Assembly (NCBI RefSeq): GCF_024105635.1
Contig: NZ_WYDQ01000002.1
Coordinates: forward strand, 62,001 to 126,000
Source of the DNA: Oceanicola sp. 502str15
Lineage (GTDB): Bacteria; Pseudomonadota; Alphaproteobacteria; Rhodobacterales; Rhodobacteraceae
Direction of reading: 5' to 3'
DNA: 64,000 nucleotides
A program made the translations under genes and the position numbers. This document shows positions 44,005 through 52,367 of this stretch, one piece after another. Positions within the stretch are counted from its first letter, which is position 1. Each line of letters opens with the position of its first letter. The notes under the pieces are model-generated. The model had not been told where the DNA came from. It made no database searches and saw only the letters and a program-made list of their open reading frames with translations.

Positions 44005-45317
44005 CAGTTTTCCATCAGTCCGGGCAGGAACAGGACGATTCCGGGAAAGGTGATCAGCAGGGTCATCACCACGACTTCCGCCAGCAGAAACCAGCTGACA
44101 CCCTTGAAGATGCTGACCAAGGACACCCGATCGCCCATTATGCCCTTCATTATGAACACGTTCAGCCCGACCGGCGGGGTCAACATCCCGATCTCGATGT
44201 ACTTCACAAGAATGATCCCGACCCAGATCAGGTTCATGTCTGCGGCCTCGAAGATCGGCAGGAGGATCGGGAGCGTCAGCAGCAACACCCCAAGCGGGTC
44301 AAGGAAACAGCCAAGCACGATATAGACGACCGAAACGGCGAGGATGATCGCGATCGGTCCGGCGCCGAGCGAGTCGATTAGCGACGACAGAACACCGGGG
44401 ATGCCCGTGAAAGCCAGAAACCGTGTGAGGAGCGCGGCGCCGATGGCGACGAGCATCAAGCTCGCGGTCGAGCGCGCAGTCTCGATCAGACTGGCCTTGA
44501 AATCCTGCCATCCCATCTTGCGTTGCAGCACGGACAGGATGAGCGCAATGACTGCCCCCGCGGCTCCGGCTTCGGTGGCCGTCGTTATACCGCTATAGAT
44601 GCCACCGATCACGCCGATCACCAGCAGGGGAAGGGGCCAGATCGGCAGGATCAATGCTAACTTCTGCCTGAAGGTCCGGTTCTGTTCATTGATCCTGGGG
44701 GCCAGTTCCGGGTTCAGGGTGCATCGCACAACAATGAGCGTGGCATAGGCGAATGCGGTGAGCAGGCCGGGGATCACGCCGGCGATCAACACCTGCCCAA
44801 CCGGCACTTCGGCGAAGATCGCGAACAGGACGATCACGATACTGGGCGGTATCACTGCGCCGAGCGTTCCGACAGCAGTGGCCACGCCTGTGGCGAGGCC
44901 AGGGTTGTAATTGAACCGGAGCATCTCCGGCACTGCGATCCGGCCAAGGGTTGCGGTCGTTGCAAGACTCGACCCACTCGCCGCCGCAAAACCGGCTCCG
45001 GCGAAGTTGGTCGCAACCGCCAAACCACCGGGCAGCCAGCCAAGCCATACCCTCATGGCAGCGAAGAGGCTCGATGTCATGCCTGACTGCGAAACGATCG
45101 CCCCCATCAGAAGGAACATCGGGATTGCCGAGAGCGTCCAATGCGCCGCAAAGTCGTAGGGAATGGACTTCAATGTGCCGAAAGCCGCGTTCAGGCCGCG
45201 CACCGACCAGATTCCGAGAAAGGAAACGACGGCCAGACAGATGCCCACCGGCATCCGGATGGCAAGGAGAACGAAGAGGACGCCGATGCCGACGAGTCCG
45301 AGGGCGATGGGGGTCAT
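44004..45317 (-). CDS. dctM: TRAP transporter large permease (DctM)
   Basis: 437 residues with about twelve hydrophobic segments. Family motifs include PMFLLMGAIVSQSGMTSSLFAAMRVWLGWLPGGLA, ASGSSLATTATLGRIAVPEM, GTLGAVIPPSIVIVLFA and PVGLNVFIMKG near the C terminus. DctM is the sodium-driven channel half of a TRAP importer of carboxylates. ATGA overlap with dctQ upstream; co-transcribed with the flavoprotein downstream. No dctP in this operon; two candidates lie at 56072-57181 and 57506-58606. Confidence 0.95.
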   Translation of the reverse strand: MTPIALGLVGIGVLFVLLAIRMPVGICLAVVSFLGIWSVRGLNAAFGTLKSIPYDFAAHWTLSAIPMFLLMGAIVSQSGMTSSLFAAMRVWLGWLPGGLAVATNFAGAGFAAASGSSLATTATLGRIAVPEMLRFNYNPGLATGVATAVGTLGAVIPPSIVIVLFAIFAEVPVGQVLIAGVIPGLLTAFAYATLIVVRCTLNPELAPRINEQNRTFRQKLALILPIWPLPLLVIGVIGGIYSGITTATEAGAAGAVIALILSVLQRKMGWQDFKASLIETARSTASLMLVAIGAALLTRFLAFTGIPGVLSSLIDSLGAGPIAIILAVSVVYIVLGCFLDPLGVLLLTLPILLPIFEAADMNLIWVGIILVKYIEIGMLTPPVGLNVFIMKGIMGDRVSLVSIFKGVSWFLLAEVVVMTLLITFPGIVLFLPGLMEN

Positions 45318-45841
45318 GTTCGCTCTCCTTCTTTGAAGCGGGGGGCCACGACCAGATCGCGCAGCCCGACGATGATCTGGACTGCCACGACGATCGAAAA
45401 GGCGATGAGACCCGCAACCAGCAGCCAGCGCGAGGGCCAGAGCGTGAGGTCAAAGTGTTGCGTAAGCACGTAATCGTTGCGCCGCGTTTTCTCGATGGCT
45501 GAGATCGTTGTCGCCCAGCTGAAGATCAGCAGAAAAGCGAGTGTCAGCATATCGGCCAGTATGGCCAGCAGTCGGTTTGCCCGCTGCGGAAGAAGCTCCA
45601 CCACGAAGTCGACGCTGACATGGCCGCGTTCTCTCTGTGCGAAGGCAAGCGGCAGGAATGTTACGGCGACCATGTAGTAGAATGTGCCAATCTCCAGCGT
45701 TGCCGCGATCGGTTTGCCCAGTAGGTAGCGCCCGGTGATGCTGGCCGTTACATGCCCCGCCAATATGAGAAGGGCAATGCAGGCGAGCACCAACAGGAAG
45801 CCAGAAATCCACCCTGATATTTTCTCTGCGAACTTGGTCAT
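45314..45841 (-). CDS. dctQ: TRAP transporter small permease (DctQ)
   Basis: 175 residues with four hydrophobic segments (FLLVLACIALLILAGHVTASI, FYYMVAVTFLPLAFAQRERGHVSVD, LLAILADMLTLAFLLIFSW, WLLVAGLIAFSIVVAVQIIVGL). The RERGHVSVDFV motif is typical of DctQ. It overlaps dctM by 4 bp. Confidence 0.92.
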   Translation of the reverse strand: MTKFAEKISGWISGFLLVLACIALLILAGHVTASITGRYLLGKPIAATLEIGTFYYMVAVTFLPLAFAQRERGHVSVDFVVELLPQRANRLLAILADMLTLAFLLIFSWATTISAIEKTRRNDYVLTQHFDLTLWPSRWLLVAGLIAFSIVVAVQIIVGLRDLVVAPRFKEGERT

Positions 45842-45869
45842 TTCCCCTCCCGGTCAAACCTTAGGTGTT

Positions 45870-45893
45870 GCCCTCCAGCGCTTTCTGGAGGGC
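45870..45893. terminator. Hairpin between the monooxygenase and dctQ
   Basis: GCCCTCCAG, loop CGCTTT, CTGGAGGGC: a 9-bp perfect stem, 60 bp after the monooxygenase stop and 28 bp before the dctQ start (both on the minus strand). No T-tract on either side; could be a weak terminator or an mRNA processing hairpin. Confidence 0.4.
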
Positions 45894-45952
45894 GATGAAC
45901 CCGGCTTAGGCTCCATTAAGCGGCCAGCAATCGCCGCGATGAGTATTTCGCA

Positions 45953-47662
45953 CTAAGCCTTCAGCGCCGAAGAGGCCATACCCTCGCGCGCGCCCGCAAT
46001 TTCGCCATCAACAAGGTCAGGCGGGATTTCCGCCTCCTGCGATTTCTTGTGGCCACTCACAACGCTCAGAATTTTCTCCGAGTCCGCCCCGACCGTATCG
46101 CCGCGCCATCCGACGTGTCCGTCCGGTCGCACGAGAGACAGGTCGGCTCCGTAGAGGTCCCGCATTTCAGCCTCATCGAACAAGTCGACCAGGGTCACCG
46201 GAATCCCCATTTGTCCGGCAGCGTTCAGGAGAGCCTCCACCTCGACCTCCGCCTTGAACCGGATCAGGGTGAAGCCCTTGGCAAAGAGGTCCAGCGACGA
46301 TCTGCCATCGTACAACCAGATGTGCGGTGCCCGGTGGCCGGGTCGACCTGTCTGAACCGGGTCGGACACATCATCCACCGGAGCCTGCGACCCATCGGGG
46401 CAAACGACGGGCGAATGATAGTAGGTGTAGCCTAGGTGAATGCCGTTGGAGAACCACTCCGGCTTCATGGTCTCAGTGTACCAGTCGCCGTATACCTTGC
46501 GCGCGGCCTCGGCGGCGGGGCCGGTCTCGAAGGCGACCGGCGGCGGCGCCTTTGTCCGGGTTGCCAGCATCCTGCCGAGGTTCCGTCCGGCTTCCGTCAC
46601 GGCGCGAATGGCAACGGGCTTGCGCTCGATCGTGTAACTCGGCAGCAGGTGCGGCCCGCCCCAGCCCTTGTGAACAGCCTCGAGCTTCCAAGCCAGATCA
46701 ATGGCGTCCGCGATCCCTGTGTTCATTCCGAAGCCACCTGTGGGCGACGTCAGATGGCAGCTGTCACCGGCAAGGAAAACGCGGTTCGTTCCATAGCTAG
46801 AGGCAACGAGTTGCCGGCGAACCCAAGGCATGACCGACTCGATCTCGTAATCGAAATCCTTGCCCATCGCGCGCCGGATATAGGCATGGATTTCCTCCTC
46901 CGGCACCTCGCGTTTCTCCTTGCTTCCGACAATCGACATTCTCCAGCGGTCTGCACCGTCGATCGCAACGATTGTCAGCCATGTGCCTTCCGGTCCGATG
47001 AAGATGAAGCGATACGCTTTGCCCTTGTCATGAAGCGACGGCAGATCCTTACAACGAAAAATGACATTGGTTGTATAGGTCAGAACGGGCTTGCCGTGCA
47101 TCTTGATGCCGAGCTTTCGGCGCACCGTGCTGGCCGCGCCATCGGTGCCCACCAGAAAGCCCGCGCGGATCTTGCGTGTGTCGCCCATGCCCGTTCGGAC
47201 GATGGCGGTCACGCCATCGCTGTCTTCGGTGAAATCGACAAGCTCCGTCTCATAGGCAACGGTTGCGTCAGCCATCGTGCCGACGAATTTTCTCAGGATG
47301 GGGTCGAACATATCCTGCGGGCACCGCTCCCTTTTCTGGGGGGATTGCGGCGGCTTCGGCTCTTCCGCCTTCGACACCATCGGCTCCCGGCCGAACTCGA
47401 AGCCGGTGAAGCTCTCCAGCCATACGTTGTCCTGCGGATAGTCGCGCGGGTATGGGCTGTACTCGACATCCTTCGCAATCCCCCACCTGCGGCAGAACTC
47501 CATGGTGCGCACGCCGACCATGTCCATCTTGGGCTGAACGATCGCGCCATCGGTCTTTTCGATCAACGTGCAACCGACGCCACGCCAACCCAGGTCGCCC
47601 GCCAGCGAAAGGCCCACCGGGCCAGCGCCCACAATCAGGATTGGCGTCGTGTCTGGAAGCAT
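45953..47662 (-). CDS. FAD-dependent aromatic-ring monooxygenase (MhpA/phenol hydroxylase type)
   Basis: 569 residues from ATG 47662. N-terminal GxGxxG FAD motif ILIVGAGPVGLSLAGDLGWRG; GTDGAAS (DG-type motif); GD motif AGDSCHLTSPTGGFGMNTGIADAIDLAWKL. A C-terminal thioredoxin-like domain (~440-569: GHRAPHIWLYDGRSSLDLFAKGFTLI, ADLSLVRPDGHVGWRGD) is typical of the MhpA/PheA/TfdB class, which uses NADPH and O2 to hydroxylate phenolic rings. It is divergent from the LysR regulator at 47975-48970, its probable activator. A likely supplier of the dihydroxylated ring used by gentisate dioxygenase (inference). Confidence 0.9.
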   Translation of the reverse strand: MLPDTTPILIVGAGPVGLSLAGDLGWRGVGCTLIEKTDGAIVQPKMDMVGVRTMEFCRRWGIAKDVEYSPYPRDYPQDNVWLESFTGFEFGREPMVSKAEEPKPPQSPQKRERCPQDMFDPILRKFVGTMADATVAYETELVDFTEDSDGVTAIVRTGMGDTRKIRAGFLVGTDGAASTVRRKLGIKMHGKPVLTYTTNVIFRCKDLPSLHDKGKAYRFIFIGPEGTWLTIVAIDGADRWRMSIVGSKEKREVPEEEIHAYIRRAMGKDFDYEIESVMPWVRRQLVASSYGTNRVFLAGDSCHLTSPTGGFGMNTGIADAIDLAWKLEAVHKGWGGPHLLPSYTIERKPVAIRAVTEAGRNLGRMLATRTKAPPPVAFETGPAAEAARKVYGDWYTETMKPEWFSNGIHLGYTYYHSPVVCPDGSQAPVDDVSDPVQTGRPGHRAPHIWLYDGRSSLDLFAKGFTLIRFKAEVEVEALLNAAGQMGIPVTLVDLFDEAEMRDLYGADLSLVRPDGHVGWRGDTVGADSEKILSVVSGHKKSQEAEIPPDLVDGEIAGAREGMASSALKA

Positions 47663-47784
47663 TGTCTTACCGTCCTTTGAAAACCTCGGTGATCTTGGGA
47701 GGCCGTTAACTGGCCAACCCATGGTCTGACCGCAAAATGCCACCCGGGCCGAAAAACTGTCCAAGACACTGACCGACCAAGCTT

Positions 47785-47799
47785 ATACGCAATTGATAT
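47785..47799. promoter_or_regulatory. LysR-type operator candidate
   Basis: ATAC-N7-ATAT, one mismatch from the ATAC-N7-GTAT recognition form known for CatR/ClcR-type LysR regulators. It lies in the 312-bp region between the divergent monooxygenase (start 47662) and LysR gene (start 47975), the normal place for an autoregulated LysR site. Confidence 0.45.
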
Positions 47800-47974
47800 T
47801 CTGCCGCCTTGAACCGCTCGAATGAGGCTAATGACCTGAATGCACGGCACTTTCTCGGGAAGACGCGGGAGCGGCCCGACATTCTGGCCATGGAGTTGCC
47901 GTCAGGTTTGGCCTAGACAGACTCGGCGAAACTTTCCGGCCTCAACCGTGGTCGGCGGCAGGAGGACGTTCAGG

Positions 47975-48970
47975 ATGGCGAAGGAACAAGACAAGGGCGA
48001 AGACGAAGGCGACCAGAGGACAAGCGACCCGATGGTCAACCGCACTGAAGTCTACAGCAATCTGCCTCGAATCGAACTTCGACAGCTGCGCTACTTTCTC
48101 GCCGTCGCGGAAGAACTGAACTTCACGCGGGCGGCGGAGAAAATGGGGATCGCCCAGCCGCCGCTAAGCCAGCAAATCATGAACCTCGAACACCAGCTCA
48201 AGGTTAAATTGTTTACTCGAAGCCGCAGACAGGTTTCGCTGACACCTGAAGGCGACGCGTTCATCGTCTATGCACGCCGGATCATCAACAACACCCAGAT
48301 CGCGGCGGAGCTGGTGGGCGCCATTACCCGCGGAGAGAATGGCCCGCTTTCGATCGGGGCGGTCTTCTCGTCGATCTATACCGTCATTCCGCAACTCATC
48401 GAGGTCTTTGCATCGAGATTTCCGAAGGTCCGGCTGCACCTTCAGGAGATGATCATTGCCCAGCAGGTGACGGCCCTGAGGGAAGACAGGATCGACGTGG
48501 GCATTCTGCGCGGCCCGATTCCCGAACCGGACCTCGAAACACTCTCGCTGCTCGAAGAGCGCTTTGTCGCGGTCGTTCCCAAGACACACCCGCTGGCGGG
48601 CGAGGCCCAGCTTTCCGTCGAGCATTTGATCGATCAGCCGATGATCCGGGTCATTCCCTCGGTCAACCGCAACTACAGCCGGCAGATGTTCAGCGTGCTT
48701 GAAGACCTCGGAAAGCCGATAAACATCGTTCACGAGGTCTCGGACACGCACACCCTGCTCGGGCTGGTCTCGTCGGGCCTCGGGCTGTCGATCGTTCCGG
48801 AGTCCCTGAACGTGATCCACACCGACCGCCTGAGGTATATTCCGCTCGGCGAGACGACTCCGACCACCTCCATCCAGCTTGCGTGGAAACCCAGCTCTCC
48901 GTCGAAAACGCTGCCCCGGCTGTTGGAAGTTGCACGCGAGCTGCGTGACCGGAGCTCGGGGTTTTCCTAG
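47975..48970 (+). CDS. LysR-family transcriptional regulator
   Basis: 331 residues from ATG 47975 behind GGAGG. A charged N-terminal extension of ~30 residues is followed by the HTH (LRQLRYFLAVAEELNFTRAAEKMGIAQPPLSQQIMNLEHQLKVKLF) and the substrate-binding domain (GPLSIGAVFSSIYTVIP, LREDRIDVGILRGPI, LGLVSSGLGLSIVPESL). It resembles the BenM/CatM/CatR group that answers to aromatic-pathway metabolites. Divergent from the ring monooxygenase. Its 3' end overlaps the convergent livM gene by 4 bp. Effector unknown. Confidence 0.92.
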   Translation: MAKEQDKGEDEGDQRTSDPMVNRTEVYSNLPRIELRQLRYFLAVAEELNFTRAAEKMGIAQPPLSQQIMNLEHQLKVKLFTRSRRQVSLTPEGDAFIVYARRIINNTQIAAELVGAITRGENGPLSIGAVFSSIYTVIPQLIEVFASRFPKVRLHLQEMIIAQQVTALREDRIDVGILRGPIPEPDLETLSLLEERFVAVVPKTHPLAGEAQLSVEHLIDQPMIRVIPSVNRNYSRQMFSVLEDLGKPINIVHEVSDTHTLLGLVSSGLGLSIVPESLNVIHTDRLRYIPLGETTPTTSIQLAWKPSSPSKTLPRLLEVARELRDRSSGFS

Positions 48971-49959
48971 AGGCGATAGCCGCATTTGTCGGCCAGAGTC
49001 CCGATGACGCCCCGGCGCATCAGGATGACCATGATCATGAAGATCAGCCCTTGGATAAGCGCAAACCAGGCGCCGAAGGGCGCAAGGTAATGCTCCAGCG
49101 CGAGCACCACGAAAGCGCCTGCCACGGGGCCGAAGACAGTGCCCGTGCCCCCGACCAGAACGATCAGTACCACCTCGACAGTGGTCACAAGCGACACATC
49201 GGTCAGAGTTGCGATACCAAAGACGATAGACTTCATGCCGCCCGCGAATCCTGCGAGTGCTGCGGCGATCACGAAGACGGCCAGCTTGTAGGGCTTCACG
49301 TTGAACCCGAGCGACTCGACGCGGGCCTCGTTGTCGCGCACGGCCTTCAAAATGCGGCCAAAGGGCGAGTGGATGATGCGGTTGATCAGCACGAGCACGC
49401 CCAGCATCGCGGCGGCACAGACGATGTAGAGGAGGTTGTCGTCTGACAGATCGACAACGCCGGCGAATGTGCCACGAGGTACAGCCTGCACCCCGTCCTC
49501 TCCGCCCGTCAGGGGCGATCTCAGGCAGAGGAAGTAGAACATCTGTGCCAGCGCGAGGGTGATCATCGCGAAGTAGATGCCCTGACGGCGAATGGCGAGA
49601 AAGCCGAAGCCCGCGCCCAGAAGGGCGCCCGCCGCTGTGCCAACCAACACGGCCAGGACCGGTGGAATCGCCAGCTGCGCGGCAAGAATGGCAGTGGTGT
49701 AGGCACCGGCACCCAGAAAGGCGGCCTGGCCAAAGCTCATGAGCCCTGCATAGCCGAAAAGCAGGTTGTAACCAGAAGCGAAGATCACGAAGGCAAACAC
49801 CTTCATCAGGAAGATCGGATAGACTACTGTCGGCAACAGAACCACGGCAACGCACAGCATGAGCATGGCAATCAGGCTGGCCCCGGAGAACCCGAACACC
49901 AAAACTTTCCGGGCTCGCCCGCCTTCATCATATGCAGTTTGCTCAACCTGAGGTGTCAT
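48967..49959 (-). CDS. livM: Liv-type ABC importer permease (LivM)
   Basis: 330 residues with about ten hydrophobic segments. LLFGYAGLMSFGQAAFLGAGAYTTAIL, GFGFLAIRRQGIYFAMITLALAQ and GRILKAVRDNEARVESLGFNVKPYKLAVFVIAAALAGFAGG are standard LivM motifs. Forms the channel with LivH. Last gene of the minus-strand importer operon. Confidence 0.94.
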   Translation of the reverse strand: MTPQVEQTAYDEGGRARKVLVFGFSGASLIAMLMLCVAVVLLPTVVYPIFLMKVFAFVIFASGYNLLFGYAGLMSFGQAAFLGAGAYTTAILAAQLAIPPVLAVLVGTAAGALLGAGFGFLAIRRQGIYFAMITLALAQMFYFLCLRSPLTGGEDGVQAVPRGTFAGVVDLSDDNLLYIVCAAAMLGVLVLINRIIHSPFGRILKAVRDNEARVESLGFNVKPYKLAVFVIAAALAGFAGGMKSIVFGIATLTDVSLVTTVEVVLIVLVGGTGTVFGPVAGAFVVLALEHYLAPFGAWFALIQGLIFMIMVILMRRGVIGTLADKCGYRL

Positions 49960-49962
49960 GTT

Positions 49963-50835
49963 TCAGACCTTTCCGAACAAGCCGTTGGGCCGGGCAAGAA
50001 GCACGATGGCCATGAGGATGAAGACCGCTGTTGAAGCGATTTCGGGGAAGACCGCCTTGGCCAGCCCTTCAAGAATGCCGACGGCAAGCCCGGTCACGAT
50101 CGACCCCATGACCGACCCCATGCCGCCGATCACCACGACGGCGAAGACAACGATCACCACGTTGGTGCCCATGAAGGGATCGACCGAATAAATCGGCGCG
50201 GCCAGAACCCCGCCCAGCGCCGCAAGCCCGATCCCCGCTCCGTAGGTCAGGGTCAGCATACGCGGCACGTTGACGCCGAATGTCTGCACCATCGCCGGGT
50301 CTTCCGTCGCCGCGCGGAGCTTGGCGCCCAGCGGCGTGCGCTCTATCAGGAACCACGTGATCAGGCAGATCGTGACACCTATCACCACAACCCAAACCCG
50401 ATAGGTCGGCAGGAACATGAAGCCGAGCGACACAGCCCCCCTGAGCGAGTCAGGCACCGCATAGGGCATGCCCTGTGCGCCGAAGAGCAGACGTGCCCCT
50501 GCCTCGAGTGCCAGCGTCAGGCCAAGGGTCAAAAGGAGGCCGTAAAGGTGGTCGAGGCTGTAGAGCGGACGGATGAGGGTTCGTTCCATTGCCATGCCGA
50601 CCGCGCCGACCATCAATGGAACCAGAACAAGCGCCGCCCAATATCCTATGCCAAGATACTCGAGCAAAACCCATGACAGGAACGCGCCCACCATGAAGAA
50701 CGCGCCATGGGCAAAGTTGATGACGCCGAGCATCCCGAAGATGATCGAAAGCCCGAGCGAAAGAAGCGCGTAGAACACACCATTCACAACGCCCAGAACC
50801 ATTTGCCCCAAGATCAGTGTTACGTTGAAATCCAT
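49963..50835 (-). CDS. livH: Liv-type ABC importer permease (LivH)
   Basis: 290 residues from ATG 50835, which overlaps the livF stop by 1 bp. VVNGVFYALLSLGLSIIFGMLGVINFAHGAFFMVGAF is the typical LivH opening; later RTPLGAKLRAATEDPAMVQTFGVNVPRM and GGMGSVMGSIVTGLAVGILEGL. The partner permease livM follows 3 bp downstream. Confidence 0.94.
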   Translation of the reverse strand: MDFNVTLILGQMVLGVVNGVFYALLSLGLSIIFGMLGVINFAHGAFFMVGAFLSWVLLEYLGIGYWAALVLVPLMVGAVGMAMERTLIRPLYSLDHLYGLLLTLGLTLALEAGARLLFGAQGMPYAVPDSLRGAVSLGFMFLPTYRVWVVVIGVTICLITWFLIERTPLGAKLRAATEDPAMVQTFGVNVPRMLTLTYGAGIGLAALGGVLAAPIYSVDPFMGTNVVIVVFAVVVIGGMGSVMGSIVTGLAVGILEGLAKAVFPEIASTAVFILMAIVLLARPNGLFGKV

Positions 50836-51527
50836 CAGAGACCCAAGGTTGCGTGAACTTTTTCGATGTTCCGCCCGAACTCGGAGGCGGGGAGGCAATC
50901 TGTCACCCGGCCGTCCTGCACGAGATAATGCCGGTCGGCGATCCGGCTGACGAAGGCGGCATTCTGCTCGACCAGCAATATCGTGTAGCCAAGCGATTTC
51001 AGCTCGTGCAGGGCAGTCGCAATCTGCGACACGATCACCGGCGCCAGCCCTTCCGTCAGTTCGTCGAAGAGCAGAAAGCGCACGCCGGTCCGCAGGATCC
51101 GGGCGATGGCCAGCATCTGTTGCTCTCCGCCCGAGAGCTGGGTGCCCCGGCTGGTCTCTCTCTCTTTCAGATTTGGGAAGAGCTCGTAGATATGGTCCAG
51201 ACTCATGCCCCCGGGCGCAAGGCGCGGCGGCAGCAGCAGGTTTTCGCGGACAGAGAGGGAAGCGAAGATCCCCCGATGCTCAGGACAGATGCCCAGGCCC
51301 CGTCTCGCGATCCGATCGGGCCTGACGCCCCTTATGTCGGTTCCCTTGTGCAGGATCTGACCGGAGGTCTTGGCGACCAGACCCATGATCGCCTTCAGCG
51401 TGGTGGTCTTTCCCGCGCCGTTGCGGCCGAGCAGCGTAACCACCTCACCTTCGGCAATGTTCAGCGTCATGCCGTGCAGAACATGACTGTCGCCATACCA
51501 TGCGTTGAGCTCGTGAACCTCAAGCAT
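50835..51527 (-). CDS. livF: Liv-type ABC importer ATPase (LivF)
   Basis: 230 residues from ATG 51527. Walker A LLGRNGAGKTTTLKAIMG, signature LSGGEQQMLAIAR, Walker B FLLFDELTEGLAP and H-loop region ILLVEQNAAFVSRIADRHYLVQDG. It overlaps livG by 8 bp. The Walker B region reads DELTEGLAP where DEPSxGLAP is usual (Leu for Pro); this may be tolerated. Confidence 0.93.
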   Translation of the reverse strand: MLEVHELNAWYGDSHVLHGMTLNIAEGEVVTLLGRNGAGKTTTLKAIMGLVAKTSGQILHKGTDIRGVRPDRIARRGLGICPEHRGIFASLSVRENLLLPPRLAPGGMSLDHIYELFPNLKERETSRGTQLSGGEQQMLAIARILRTGVRFLLFDELTEGLAPVIVSQIATALHELKSLGYTILLVEQNAAFVSRIADRHYLVQDGRVTDCLPASEFGRNIEKVHATLGL

Positions 51528-52272
51528 CCGCCGCCCCCAAATAGGCTTCGCGGACATTCTGGTCGCTGGCCACCTCGGCGTAGCCGCCTTCGGCCAGAAC
51601 GCTGCCGCGCGCAAGGACAGTGACGCGATCGCACAGCCCTTCGATAACCGGAAGATTATGTTCGACCATGAGAATCGTCCGGCCCTTTCGAATGCGCTTG
51701 AGCAATTCGACAAGGCGCCCGATGTCTTCACGCCCCATGCCCGAGGTGGGCTCGTCCAGAAGAAGCAGGTCCGGGTCGAGGGCAAGTGTCGTGGCGATCT
51801 CGAGGCCGCGCTTCTGGCCATATGAAAGCGTGTTGGCGACACGATCCATGTAGCCATTCAATCCGACTTCGCCGATCAGCTCTTCGGCGCGGTCGTCATA
51901 TCGCTTGAGAACCTTGTCGGACCGCCAGAAGTCGAAGTTGTGACGCCGCCGCTGCTGCAGGGCCAGCCGAAGATTGTCGATAACGGTGAACCCTCCGAAC
52001 ACGGAAGAAATCTGGAAGCTCCGCACGATGCCGCTCCGCGCCACCTTGGCAGCGCCGTAGCCGGTGATGTCTTTTCCGCGAAACCTGATCTGCCCGCCCG
52101 TTGGCGGGATCGTGCCCGTCAGGAGGTTGAAACAGGTTGTCTTGCCCGCCCCGTTTGGCCCGATCAATGCGTGAATGCTGCCATCTTTGATCGACAGGTC
52201 GACGTTGTCGACGGCGAGGAACCCGCCAAACCTCTTGGTAAGCCCTGTGACCTCAAGGATCGATTGCGACAT
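51520..52272 (-). CDS. livG: Liv-type ABC importer ATPase (LivG)
   Basis: 250 residues. Walker [18 protein letters not shown], the LivG-specific [23 protein letters not shown] stretch, an altered signature ([41 protein letters not shown]) and the switch His in [22 protein letters not shown]. Pairs with LivF to energise the importer. 95 bp downstream of the binding-protein gene, with a GC hairpin in between. Confidence 0.94.
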   Translation of the reverse strand: MSQSILEVTGLTKRFGGFLAVDNVDLSIKDGSIHALIGPNGAGKTTCFNLLTGTIPPTGGQIRFRGKDITGYGAAKVARSGIVRSFQISSVFGGFTVIDNLRLALQQRRRHNFDFWRSDKVLKRYDDRAEELIGEVGLNGYMDRVANTLSYGQKRGLEIATTLALDPDLLLLDEPTSGMGREDIGRLVELLKRIRKGRTILMVEHNLPVIEGLCDRVTVLARGSVLAEGGYAEVASDQNVREAYLGAADA

Positions 52273-52328
52273 TGGAACTCGAGCCTCCGAGGTGGCGAGG
52301 GTGTTCTGAGATCAGCGTGGAGAAGAAC

Positions 52329-52357
52329 GGGGCGGGCGGCGCACTGCCCCCGCCCCC
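52329..52357 (-). terminator. GC-rich hairpin between binding-protein and ATPase genes
   Basis: GGGGCGGGC on the left and GCCCCCGCCCC on the right can pair around a short loop. It lies between the livK-like stop and the livG start on the same strand. Such intra-operon hairpins usually stabilise the abundant binding-protein mRNA and dampen expression of downstream genes. Confidence 0.45.
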
Positions 52358-52367
52358 AGGGATAGGA

